A stretch of 64,000 bases of DNA. It comes from Amycolatopsis jiangsuensis (GTDB lineage: Bacteria; Actinomycetota; Actinomycetes; Mycobacteriales; Pseudonocardiaceae). The notes beneath the pieces were generated by a model. That model had not been told where the DNA came from and ran no database searches. It saw nothing but the letters and a program-made list of their open reading frames with translations. Where the stretch lies: contig NZ_JACHMG010000001.1 in assembly GCF_014204865.1 (NCBI RefSeq), positions 4,056,501 through 4,120,500 on the forward strand, read 5' to 3'. The position numbers and the translations under genes are program-made. Positions 18,035 to 26,151 of this stretch are shown piece by piece. Position 1 is the stretch's first letter. Each line of letters begins with the position of its first letter.

Positions 18035-18096
18035 CGGACACCCGGCGCGGCGGCAGGCGACAGGCCGCCGGCCGGTGAGGTGGGAAGGTACGCGGG

Positions 18097-19737
18097 GTGG
18101 ACGACAACCAGGACAACCCGAACCGGCCGGACGACCCCGGCCCGGCTTCGGCGCGCCCGGTGACGCCGGAAACCCCGGAGAACCCGGTTGACTCGGTTGA
18201 CTCGGTTGACTCGGTTGACTCGGCCGACCCTGACGGCACAGACGCACCGGTCGGCGCGAAAGACTCGGTCAGCACGGAAGCACCGGGCAGCGGGACCGGT
18301 CAGATCGACGCGGAAGCACCGGACGGCTCGGAAACACCGGGCAACGCGCACGAGGCTGCCGATCCCACCGCCGCTCCCGAGGCCGCCACCGCAGCCGACC
18401 CGCTCCCCGACGCGTCCCACCCGCCCGCCAGCCTGCCCGAAACGCCCGGTACCCAGCCGTCCACCGCAGCTGCCTCCGCGGCGGACGGCGAGTGGAAGCC
18501 GTCCCCCTACCCGCGCGTTCAGCTGCCGCAGCCCTCCAAACCACCCCCGCCGGAGCCGGCGCTGGTTCAGCAGCCCGCGCCGGAGCCCCGGAACCGCGGG
18601 CATCGACCGGGCAGGGCGGGCCGGATCACCCGGCGGGTCGCGCTCGGGCTGGTGTCCATACTGGCGCTCGGGACGACCGGGTACGCCTACGTCACCAAGG
18701 ACCGGCTGCAGAACAACGTCCCGACCACCGATGTGCTCACCCCGCGGGCCGGGGAGCCACCCGCGCCGCCCGCGGACGACGGGGCCACCGACATCCTGCT
18801 CGTCGGCAGTGACGCGCGGACCGACGCGCAGGGCAACCCGCTGCCGGCCAGCATGCTGAAATCGTTGCGTACCGAGGAAAAAGCCGGAATCAACACCGAC
18901 ACGATCATCCTGTTGCGGTTTCCGAAGAACGGCGGCAAGCCCGCCGGCGTTTCGGTTCCCCGGGACAGCTGGGTCACCGTACCGGGGCGCGGTCCGGCCA
19001 AGATCAACTCGGCTTACGGCGTGGCGAAGGCCCAGGCCGAGGACGCCGAACGCGGCCGCGGCGAGCGTGACCAGGCGAAGCTGGCCCGCGATTCGGACGC
19101 GGCCGGCCGGCGGGAGCTGGTGCAGACCGTGCAGGACCTCACCCAGGTCCGCGTCGACCACTACGCCGAGGTCAACCTGCTCGGCTTCTATCTGCTCACC
19201 GAGGCGCTCGGCGGCGTGCAGGTGTGTCTGAAGCACTCGACGGCGGACAAGGACTCCGGCGCGGACTTCCCCCGCGGGCTGCAGCGGGTTTCCGGCGGCG
19301 AGGCGCTGTCGTTCGTGCGGCAGCGCAAGAATCTGCCACACGGCGACCTCGACCGGATCGTGCGCCAGCAGGCCTTCCTCTCCTCCGCGCTGCACCAGGC
19401 GCTCTCCGCGGGCACGCTGACCGACCAGGACACGCTGGACAACCTGATGGACACCGCGCACCGCTCCATCACGCTCGACGAGGGCCTGGACGTGCTGGAC
19501 TTCGCGCAGCAGCTCAAGGGCGTCGCCTCGGGTGAGCTGGAGTTCACCACGATCCCGGTGATCACCGCGAACGGGCGCAGCCCGGACGGGCAGAGCATCG
19601 TGGAGATCGATCCGGCGCGGGTGCGCACGTTCGTCTCGGGGCTGGCCGGGCGGGGCGCGTCCGGCGGCGGCGCGGCGGCCGGTGCGCCGGCACCGCGGAT
19701 GGACTCCGGAGTGCCGGGCGTGCCCTGCGTCGACTGA
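18097..19737 (+). CDS. LCP family protein with long disordered N terminus
   Basis: 546 residues. The first ~165 are acidic, Pro/Ala-rich and likely a cytoplasmic disordered tail. It includes a four-fold Val-Asp-Ser repeat coded by a 9-bp tandem. A membrane segment is at about 180-200 (RVALGLVSILALGTTGYAYV). The LCP domain has DILLVGSDARTD, NTDTIILLRFP, VSVPRDSWVTV, KINSAYG and SFVRQRKNL. There is no LytR_C domain. It is a paralogue of the preceding gene and probably ligates a wall glycopolymer to peptidoglycan. GTG 18097 is the first start after the upstream stop. Confidence 0.86.
   Translation: MDDNQDNPNRPDDPGPASARPVTPETPENPVDSVDSVDSVDSADPDGTDAPVGAKDSVSTEAPGSGTGQIDAEAPDGSETPGNAHEAADPTAAPEAATAADPLPDASHPPASLPETPGTQPSTAAASAADGEWKPSPYPRVQLPQPSKPPPPEPALVQQPAPEPRNRGHRPGRAGRITRRVALGLVSILALGTTGYAYVTKDRLQNNVPTTDVLTPRAGEPPAPPADDGATDILLVGSDARTDAQGNPLPASMLKSLRTEEKAGINTDTIILLRFPKNGGKPAGVSVPRDSWVTVPGRGPAKINSAYGVAKAQAEDAERGRGERDQAKLARDSDAAGRRELVQTVQDLTQVRVDHYAEVNLLGFYLLTEALGGVQVCLKHSTADKDSGADFPRGLQRVSGGEALSFVRQRKNLPHGDLDRIVRQQAFLSSALHQALSAGTLTDQDTLDNLMDTAHRSITLDEGLDVLDFAQQLKGVASGELEFTTIPVITANGRSPDGQSIVEIDPARVRTFVSGLAGRGASGGGAAAGAPAPRMDSGVPGVPCVD
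18186..18221 (+). repeat. 9-bp in-frame tandem repeat (GGTTGACTC x4)
   Basis: Four perfect copies inside the disordered N-terminal region of the second LCP gene. Slippage would add or remove three residues without breaking the frame. Confidence 0.9.
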
Positions 19738-19746
19738 CCGCCCGGC

Positions 19747-19752
19747 TAGCCT
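19747..19752 (+). promoter_or_regulatory. -10 box of leaderless TIGR03089 gene
   Basis: TAGCCT with six bases to the ATG at 19759, placing the start site on the A of the ATG. No Shine-Dalgarno sequence is present. Confidence 0.45.
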
Positions 19753-19758
19753 TGCCCC

Positions 19759-20463
19759 ATGAGCCTGACCGAGCACCTGCTGCGCCCCCTCCTCGGTTCC
19801 CCGGCGAAACCGCTGGTCACGCACTACGACGACCGGCTCGGCAGCCGGGTCGAGCTGTCCGTGGCGACCACCGTGAACTGGGCCGCGAAAACCGCGAACT
19901 GGCTGGTGGACGAGTTCGACGTGGAGCCGGGCGACGACGTCGCGGTGCGGCTGCCCGCGCACTGGCAGACCGCCGGCGTCCTGCTCGGCGCCTGGTGGTG
20001 CGGGGCGCGCGTGGTGGCGGAGCCCGACGGTGCACGCGTGGTGTTCGTCGGTCCCGAGGAGCAGGTGGCCGCCCCGGCCGTCGCGGTCGTCTCGCTCGAT
20101 CCGATGGGTCGCGGCCTCGCCTCTCCGCCGCCGGACGGCGCACTGGACTACCTGAGCGAGGCCCGGCTGTCCGGCGACCAGTTCGTACCACCGCAGCCGA
20201 CTCCCGGCGACACTCCGGCCCTCGGCTCCTCCACTGTGGACGAAGTACTCGCCGAAGCCCGGGAGCGCGCCGGGAAAATCGGCCTCACCACCGCCGACCG
20301 CGTTCTGTCCACAGTAGACTGGACGGTGCCGGAAGGCGTACTGGACGGCCTGCTCGTACCGCTCGCCGCGGGGGCGCACCTGGTGCAGGTGAGCAACGCG
20401 GACCCGGCGAAGCTGGCCGCCCGCCGGGAGGCCGAGCGCACCACCGCCGACCTGCCCGCCTGA
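19759..20463 (+). CDS. TIGR03089 family protein
   Basis: 234 residues. It begins MSLTEHLLRPLLGSPAKPLV, followed by WAAKTANWLVDEFDVEPGD and HWQTAGVLLGAWWCGARVV. This matches the actinobacterial TIGR03089 family, which resembles the N-terminal part of AMP-forming ligases but lacks the ATP-binding core. The same gene follows the LCP gene in mycobacteria (Rv3268 position), so a role near envelope polymer assembly is plausible. Its biochemical role is unknown. A strong terminator follows. Confidence 0.8.
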   Translation: MSLTEHLLRPLLGSPAKPLVTHYDDRLGSRVELSVATTVNWAAKTANWLVDEFDVEPGDDVAVRLPAHWQTAGVLLGAWWCGARVVAEPDGARVVFVGPEEQVAAPAVAVVSLDPMGRGLASPPPDGALDYLSEARLSGDQFVPPQPTPGDTPALGSSTVDEVLAEARERAGKIGLTTADRVLSTVDWTVPEGVLDGLLVPLAAGAHLVQVSNADPAKLAARREAERTTADLPA

Positions 20464-20475
20464 CGACAACGCCGT

Positions 20476-20517
20476 GAAGGCCTCCCGCAGGGGATCCAGT
20501 CCCTGCGGGAGGCCTTC
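20476..20517. terminator. Bidirectional hairpin terminator
   Basis: GAAGGCCTCCCGCAGGG pairs perfectly with CCCTGCGGGAGGCCTTC over 17 bp around an 8-nt loop, then TT. It sits between the convergent TIGR03089 and DoxX genes. Confidence 0.85.
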
Positions 20518-20540
20518 TTGCCGGGCAACCGCAGCGAGGG

Positions 20541-20981
20541 CTACGCGGTTTCGAACTCCCGGGTGGAGGCGAGGCGCGCCTCCCGGCGCCGCCAGAACAG
20601 CACGTGGTCCAGCGACAGCCGTCCGCCGTTGAGGCCCAGCGCCAGTGCGGCGAGGCCGAGCACCAGCACGAGCTCGTAGCCGCCGTCGCCGGTGAGGCCG
20701 TTGGCGCCGTGCACGCTGACCAGCGCGCCGACCATGTCGATCACGTATCCCAGCGTGATCAGCGGCAGCAGGAACCCGGCCACGAAGGCGATCGAGCCGA
20801 GCACCTCGAGCACGATCACGAAAATCGCCGCGAAGGTCGGCAGCGGGATGCCGATCTTGTCGAACATCCCCGCGGTGGCGCCGACCCCGCTGTCCCACTT
20901 CTGCAGGCCGTGGGCGAAGAACACGACTGCCACGCCGATCCGGCCGAGCAGTAGTGCGACGTCCTTGACTCGATCGAACAT
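20541..20981 (-). CDS. DoxX family membrane protein
   Basis: 146 residues with four hydrophobic segments. LLLGRIGVAVVFFAHGLQKW is the DoxX N-terminal signature with the conserved Arg and HGLQK. FVIVLEVLGSIAFVAGFLLP follows. DoxX proteins are membrane subunits linked to thiosulfate or quinone redox and oxidative-stress tolerance. The substrate is unknown here. The ATG at 20981 has AGGAG about 11 nt before it. A GTG nine bases upstream is too close to that site. Confidence 0.82.
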   Translation of the reverse strand: MFDRVKDVALLLGRIGVAVVFFAHGLQKWDSGVGATAGMFDKIGIPLPTFAAIFVIVLEVLGSIAFVAGFLLPLITLGYVIDMVGALVSVHGANGLTGDGGYELVLVLGLAALALGLNGGRLSLDHVLFWRRREARLASTREFETA

Positions 20982-21227
20982 ACCGGTCACAGCTCCTGGT
21001 GGGTGAAAGTTCAACTGACCAGGTCGACGGTAGGGCACCCGGCACCATGGTGGTGGCTCCGGCGAGTGATCGACAGGAAACCGACAGGCACCGGAAAACC
21101 CGGTGCGCCCACCCGGCCGCGGGCGGTACCGTCCGGCGGTCCGTCTACCGCAGGGAGGCCCCGATGCGCGTGCAGTCCGATCGACCCCAGTTCGGCCTGT
21201 CCCCCGCATCCGAGGACCACTTCCCGC

Positions 21228-23090
21228 ATGAAGACCCTGACCATCGGAATTCTCGCGCACGTCGACGCCGGTAAGACCAGCCTGACCGAGCGGCTGCTGT
21301 TCGAAACCGGCGTGATCGGCCAGGCCGGCAGCGTCAAGGCCGGCGACACGCAGACCGATTCGCTCGACCTCGAACGCCGCCGCGGCATCACCATCACCTC
21401 CTCGGTGGTGGCCGTCTCCACCCCGGACCACCGGATCACGCTCGTGGACACGCCCGGGCACTCCGACTTCATCGCCGAGGTCGAGCGGGCGCTCGGCGTG
21501 CTCGACGGCGCGGTGCTCGTGGTGTCCGCGGTCGAGGGCGTGCAGGCGCAGACCCGCGTGCTGATGCGCACGCTGATCCGGCTCGGCATCCCGACTCTGG
21601 TGTTCGTGAACAAGACCGACCGCCCCGGCGCGCGGCCGGACGAGCTGCCGGACCTGTTGCGCACCAAGCTTTCCCCGAAATGTGTGGCGCTCACCGAAGA
21701 ACTCACCGACGCGCTCGCCACCGACGAGGATTTCCTGGCATCCTACGTTTCCGGGTCAACGTCCGAAGTGGACTGTCGAAAAGCGTTGGTACGTCAGGTG
21801 GGCCGAGCCGAGGTCTACCCGGTGCTGTTCGGCTCCGCGATCACCGGCGCCGGGGTGCGTGAGCTCGTCGACGCCGTACGCGAACTGCTGCCCGCCCGCG
21901 AGCGCAGTGCGGACGGGCCACTCGAGGCCACCGTCTTCAAGATCGAACGCGGCCGTTCCGGGGAGAAGGTCGCTTACGTGCGCGTGTCGTCGGGCTCGCT
22001 GGCTGCCCGGCAGCAGATCCCGCTGCGCCGCCGGACCGAGGACGGTGTGCTCGAGCTGACCGGCAAACCGTCCGCGGTCCGGATCTACGAGCACGGTGCG
22101 ACGCCCGCCGAAGGCGTCGCGTGCGCAGGCGACGTCGCGCGGGTTCGGGGGCTGCCGGAAGCCAGGATCGGCGACCGGATCGGCGACCACACCGACCTGC
22201 CGGGGCGCCGGTTCTTCGCCCCGCCGAGCCTGGAGACGATCGTGCGGCCGGCCGATCCGGAGCACCGGGCAGCACTGCACACGGCGCTGGAACGACTGTC
22301 CGAACAGGACCCGTTCATCCGCGTCCGGCGCCAGGACCACGAACTCACGGTACGGCTCTATGGCGAAGTGCAGAAGGAGGTACTCCGCACGAGGCTCGCC
22401 GAGGAGTTCGGCCTCACCGCGGAATTCGAGGAGTCCCGTCCACTTTGCGTGGAAAGGCTGCGCGGGACCGGGCACCGAATGCGGAATCCGGCGCCGGACG
22501 AGCGGGTGTACTTCTGGGCCACGGTCGGTCTCCGCGTCGAGCCGCGCCCGGCCGGATCGGGAACCGCCTATCGGCGCGAGGTCGAACTCGGGGCCCTGCC
22601 GCTTGCCTTCCACAAGGCCATCGAGGAGACCGTGCACGAGACGCTGCGGCGTGGCCCGCATGGCTGGGAGGTCATCGACTGCCTGGTCACGCTCACCGAA
22701 ACGGCGTTCTACGCGCCGCTCAGCTCGGCCGGGGACTTCCGAGGGATGACCCGCCTGGTGCTGGACGAGGCACTGCGCCGGGCCGGTACCCGGGTGCACG
22801 AACCCGTCCACTCCTTCGAGGTCTCCGCACCCGCCGGCACGGTGAGCACGGTTCTGCGCGGGCTCGTGGACCTCGGCGCGACACCTGGCGAGCCAGTGGT
22901 GTCCGGGGACGGATGCACGGTGACCGGACTGCTCCCGGCGGCGGTGGCACACGAGTTCGAACAGGCGCTACCCGGGCTGACGCAGGGGGAAGGGACCTTC
23001 GCGAGCAGCTTCGCCGAGTACCGGGTCAGGCCGGACGGCGGCGGACCGCGTCGAGTTCCGCCCAGCCGCCGTGCACGGACAGCACAGTGA
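21228..23090 (+). CDS. Ribosomal protection-type GTPase (Tet(M)/OtrA family)
   Basis: 620 residues related to EF-G. G1 is AHVDAGKTSLTERLL at residue 10, switch I carries ERRRGITI, G3 is DTPGHSDF and G4 is NKTD. Domain II follows at about 250-330. The C-terminal EF-G-like domains (VIDCLVTLTETAFYAPLSSA) match Tet(M)/OtrA proteins, which remove tetracyclines from the ribosome. It is much shorter than true EF-G (about 700). The ATG at 21228 starts the conserved MKTLTIGILAHVDAG. Upstream in-frame codons lack homology. It could be self-protection, an intrinsic resistance gene, or a ribosome-rescue paralogue. The 3' end overlaps the convergent gene by 65 bp. Confidence 0.85.
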   Translation: MKTLTIGILAHVDAGKTSLTERLLFETGVIGQAGSVKAGDTQTDSLDLERRRGITITSSVVAVSTPDHRITLVDTPGHSDFIAEVERALGVLDGAVLVVSAVEGVQAQTRVLMRTLIRLGIPTLVFVNKTDRPGARPDELPDLLRTKLSPKCVALTEELTDALATDEDFLASYVSGSTSEVDCRKALVRQVGRAEVYPVLFGSAITGAGVRELVDAVRELLPARERSADGPLEATVFKIERGRSGEKVAYVRVSSGSLAARQQIPLRRRTEDGVLELTGKPSAVRIYEHGATPAEGVACAGDVARVRGLPEARIGDRIGDHTDLPGRRFFAPPSLETIVRPADPEHRAALHTALERLSEQDPFIRVRRQDHELTVRLYGEVQKEVLRTRLAEEFGLTAEFEESRPLCVERLRGTGHRMRNPAPDERVYFWATVGLRVEPRPAGSGTAYRREVELGALPLAFHKAIEETVHETLRRGPHGWEVIDCLVTLTETAFYAPLSSAGDFRGMTRLVLDEALRRAGTRVHEPVHSFEVSAPAGTVSTVLRGLVDLGATPGEPVVSGDGCTVTGLLPAAVAHEFEQALPGLTQGEGTFASSFAEYRVRPDGGGPRRVPPSRRARTAQ

Positions 23091-23448
23091 GCACCCGCTC
23101 GGCAAGCGTGGCGAACCGCTGCAGGTCCTCGTGCAGCGCGCGAGCGCGATCGGGGTCCAGCGGCGCGTGGTCGTCCCACCACAGGCCGATCACCGCGCTC
23201 GCGGACAACACCAGCGGCTGGATCAGGTGCCCGAACTCCTCCGACGGCTCCCCTGCGGCACGGCAGCCGTCCTCGATGTCCTCGCACGCGTCCAGCAGCT
23301 CCCGCAACGCATGGACGGCGTCCGCCGGCGTGCCGTCCCACGCCGCGGTGGGCCACACGCGGTCGCTCAGCTCGAGCCACAGCCGCCAGCCCGCGACGAG
23401 CTCGGCTTCGTCACGCGGCGTCCAGGTGTCGGGGACGGGCCAGAACAT
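23026..23448 (-). CDS. Conserved hypothetical helical protein
   Basis: 140 residues, mostly helical, acidic and Trp/Leu-rich (WPVPDTWTPRDEAELVAGW, ALRELLDACEDIEDGC). It has no signal peptide, membrane segment or recognised motif. The ATG at 23448 is the first reasonable start, and the frame upstream lacks coding character. It overlaps the ribosomal protection gene tail-to-tail. The function is unknown. Confidence 0.65.
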   Translation of the reverse strand: MFWPVPDTWTPRDEAELVAGWRLWLELSDRVWPTAAWDGTPADAVHALRELLDACEDIEDGCRAAGEPSEEFGHLIQPLVLSASAVIGLWWDDHAPLDPDRARALHEDLQRFATLAERVLTVLSVHGGWAELDAVRRRPA

Positions 23449-23566
23449 GCCGACGACTGTGACATCCGGACTTCGTTTGCACAACCACAATGGTCTTCCG
23501 GGTCGAAAAGTGTTCGCGTTCTTACCCCTTCCGCGGGCAACCCGCCCCGCGCGGCAGAATTCGTGC

Positions 23567-24055
23567 ATGCGGATTCGCGACGCCACCGCGGGGGACTGGC
23601 CGGCGGTCTGGCCGTTCCTGCAGGCCATCGTCGCCGCGGGCGAGACCTACACCTTTCCTCGTGACCTCGGGGAACCGGCCGCGCGGGCGATGTGGCAGGG
23701 AGTACCGCCACAGCGGTCGGTGGTCGCCGTGGACGACACCGGAAAGGTACTCGGATGGGCGAAAGTCCTGCCCAATCACCCGGGTGCCGGTGCGCACGTG
23801 GCGAACGCGAGTTTCATGGTCGATCCCGCCTGTTCCGGGCTGGGGGTCGGCCGGGCGCTCGCGGAGCACGTCCTCGATCTCGCCCGGGCTGAGGGCTACC
23901 GCGCGATGCAGTTCAACGCGGTGGTCGAGACCAACACCCACGCGGTCGCGCTCTGGAAGTCACTCGGCTTCACGGTGGTCGGAACCGTGCCGGAAGCGTT
24001 CCACCATCCGGTGCACGGGTACGTCGGACTGCACGTCATGCACCGGATGCTGTGA
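23567..24055 (+). CDS. GNAT family N-acetyltransferase
   Basis: 162 residues covering one GNAT fold. RDATAGDWPAVWPFLQAIV opens it, VANASFMVDPACSGLGVGRAL forms the acetyl-CoA loop (motif A), and NTHAVALWKSLGFTVVGTVP is motif B. It resembles phosphinothricin-acetyltransferase-like or YhhY-type enzymes. The substrate is unknown. The ATG at 23567 is the only start in front of the fold. Confidence 0.82.
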   Translation: MRIRDATAGDWPAVWPFLQAIVAAGETYTFPRDLGEPAARAMWQGVPPQRSVVAVDDTGKVLGWAKVLPNHPGAGAHVANASFMVDPACSGLGVGRALAEHVLDLARAEGYRAMQFNAVVETNTHAVALWKSLGFTVVGTVPEAFHHPVHGYVGLHVMHRML

Positions 24056-24058
24056 CGC

Positions 24059-24991
24059 TCAGCCGATCACCGGCGGCACGTAAACACACTTCGGCGTGAC
24101 AGCGTTCTGCGGATCGAGCGCGTTGAGCACCTCACGCTGCGCGATCGGGTCGTACGGGATGCCGAGGTGGTCGGTGAAGTCCTGCGAGCAGATGTCCTGG
24201 AGCAGGATGTTCTTCACGTTCGACGCGGGCTTGAGGTAGGCGTTGGTGTAAGGGGTGACCACTTCGTCGTACTTCGTCTGGATCACCGTGTAGTCCACGT
24301 CCGGCACGGTGTCGCCACCGGCGTTGAGGTCGGTGATGAACTCGGAACCGGTGGACTGCTCGTTGCAGGACGGGCACGCCGCGCCGACCACGTCGCGGGC
24401 CGGCGGGATCGCCTGGATCGCGCTGAGCAGGCCGAACAGGCTGGTGCCGTAGTTGGACGGGGACAGCCCGATCAGCTTGTCGATCTTCGACGCGCCACCC
24501 AGGTTCTTGATCCAGTAGCGCGGGTTCATCCCGCCCTGCGAGTGGCCCACGACGTCCAGCTTCGACGCGCCGGTGGCCTCGAGGACCTTGTCGCCGAAGG
24601 TGGCCAGCTGCGAGGCCGTGCCGGCGACCGGGCCGACGGTCTGCAGGACGGAGCCGGGCGAGCCGCCGAAGTTGCCGGCGAACACGCAGTAGCCCTCGTC
24701 GGCCAGCAGCTGCGAAAGGTTCGCCCAGTTCTCGTAGGCGTTGGCCGTGGTGCCGTTGGACAGCAGCACGGGGTTGGGGTGATCCTCGGACGGTGTGCAG
24801 TCCCAGTCGTTCGCACCCGGTGGGGCGATCGTCGGTTGCGCCACCGAGTAGATCGCCGCCGCGACGATGTTCGGCTGGACCGGTCCGGTCGGCTCCTTGT
24901 CCGCCGCCGATGCGGTACCCGTCGTCAGGGCGACCGCCCCGAGTGCCGCCGCCACTGCCACCATCCGCCGCCCGAACCCGCGCATGCCCAT
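24059..24991 (-). CDS. Secreted triacylglycerol lipase/esterase
   Basis: 310 residues. A signal peptide (residues ~1-29) has an Arg-rich start and ends GTASAADK. The alpha/beta hydrolase contains NPVLLSNGTTANAYENW, the nucleophile elbow VVGHSQGGMNPRYW (Ser near 152) and CSQDFTDHLGIPYDP (His). Four or more Cys residues suggest disulfides. It matches the actinomycete class-2 lipase family that hydrolyses esters outside the cell. The ATG at 24991 has GAGAGGTG before it. It is tail-to-tail with the GNAT gene, 3 bp apart. Confidence 0.85.
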   Translation of the reverse strand: MGMRGFGRRMVAVAAALGAVALTTGTASAADKEPTGPVQPNIVAAAIYSVAQPTIAPPGANDWDCTPSEDHPNPVLLSNGTTANAYENWANLSQLLADEGYCVFAGNFGGSPGSVLQTVGPVAGTASQLATFGDKVLEATGASKLDVVGHSQGGMNPRYWIKNLGGASKIDKLIGLSPSNYGTSLFGLLSAIQAIPPARDVVGAACPSCNEQSTGSEFITDLNAGGDTVPDVDYTVIQTKYDEVVTPYTNAYLKPASNVKNILLQDICSQDFTDHLGIPYDPIAQREVLNALDPQNAVTPKCVYVPPVIG

Positions 24992-25051
24992 CCGTTCACC
25001 TCTCTGTGAATCCGATGACTGCTTAACGCGGTGAACCGGAAAGGGAAACGG

Positions 25052-25840
25052 TTATTTTCCGTCCGTCTGCGCATCGAGGAATCGCCGCAGGTGAGGGGTG
25101 ACCGCGTCGGCGTCGGTGAGGCTGAGGAAGTGGGCCCCGCCCTCGATCGTCACCAACGGCTCGGCCTTCGGCAGGGCGGCGACGAGTGCCTCCGCCCTGG
25201 CGACCGGATAGGCCAGATCCGCCGTACCGTGCAGCACGAGCACCGGCACGTCGATCTCGCCCACGCGATCGAGCACCCCGTCCCGGTCGACCAGCACGTT
25301 CATGATCCGCATCAGCCGCTCGCCGGGAACGTGGCGCCACTTCGGCGTCCAGTCCGACGCGTCCGCGTCACCGAGGCAGATCTTCGCGACCCCGTCGACG
25401 ACGCTGTCGGCGCCCTGTTCGAGCCACACCCGCGCCAGCTGCCGGTACGCGTCGGCGACCTGCTCGTCCTCCGCCTCCCCCGACGTGCCCAGCACGGCGA
25501 GCGAGGTGACCCGCCCGGGCGCGAGCAAAGCCATCCGCAACGCGACGAACCCACCCTGACTGGTGCCGATCACCGCCGCGGTGTCGATTTCGAGCCGATC
25601 GAGCACGGCGAACACGTCCCTGGCGACGTCCCAGTAGTCGAACGGCCCCTCGGCCGGAGTGCCCCCGTGCCCACGCTCGTCGACGGCCACCAGCCGGTAG
25701 CCGTCACCGAACACCGCAACCTGCGGCGCCCACATGGTCGTGTCCATGAGAAAACTGTGCAGCAGAACAACAGCGGGACCGTCACCACCGTGATCCACGT
25801 AGTGAACTCGCTGCCCACCCGCGGTCGTCACTGCCGGCAT
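25052..25840 (-). CDS. Alpha/beta hydrolase
   Basis: 262 residues of the soluble alpha/beta hydrolase fold. VVLLHSFLMDTTMW carries the oxyanion region, DERGHGGTP follows, GTSQGGFVAL holds the nucleophile Ser, LVLHGTADLAYP gives the acid and GGAHFLSLTD the His. A helical cap spans about 130-190. The ATG at 25840 has GGAGG 6 nt before it. Esterase, lactonase and 3-oxoadipate-enol-lactonase-like roles are all possible. Confidence 0.82.
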   Translation of the reverse strand: MPAVTTAGGQRVHYVDHGGDGPAVVLLHSFLMDTTMWAPQVAVFGDGYRLVAVDERGHGGTPAEGPFDYWDVARDVFAVLDRLEIDTAAVIGTSQGGFVALRMALLAPGRVTSLAVLGTSGEAEDEQVADAYRQLARVWLEQGADSVVDGVAKICLGDADASDWTPKWRHVPGERLMRIMNVLVDRDGVLDRVGEIDVPVLVLHGTADLAYPVARAEALVAALPKAEPLVTIEGGAHFLSLTDADAVTPHLRRFLDAQTDGK

Positions 25841-26058
25841 GCCGTACCTCCACCCTGAGCGAACCTGAGGTGAAGATACTCGGGGCCGGCGCGGAGGCAC
25901 GGATTGGAGCGCTTTGCCCGGATCGTGATCGGCACCCCCGATGCGCATGGCGCGCTGCTCCTCACCGCCTACGGCGGCTTCTCAAACGGCAGCCTCGGAT
26001 GGCAGTGGGATTACTGATCACGGTGCGCGTGTGAGCCTGGCTCCCGGCTGCACCCAGG

Positions 26059-26125
26059 TAGGCTGGTGCTGCACCTCTTCGCGGAGGAACGGGCCCCGGG
26101 TAGCTCCCGGGGCCACGCGAAGAGG
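26059..26125 (+). promoter_or_regulatory. Promoter and structured 5' leader of the XRE gene
   Basis: TAGGCT (26059-26064) is a -10 box. Transcription from about 26071 would begin at once with a nested hairpin. Outer CCTCTTCGCG (26074-26083) pairs with CGCGAAGAGG (26116-26125), and inner GGCCCCGGG (26092-26100) pairs with CCCGGGGCC (26106-26114). The start GTG lies 26 nt downstream. It may influence translation or early termination. There is no U-tract. Confidence 0.5.
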
Positions 26126-26151
26126 TCAACTCCGCAAATGAGGGATGCACC

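Noticed and set aside
18028..20540. Minus-strand open frame of hundreds of codons beside DoxX
   Set aside because: It is antisense to the second LCP and TIGR03089 genes. High GC keeps non-coding frames open. Only the DoxX part is real.
21003..21227. N-terminal extension of the ribosomal protection gene
   Set aside because: The extension lacks similarity and overlaps the DoxX promoter region; conserved sequence begins at ATG 21228.
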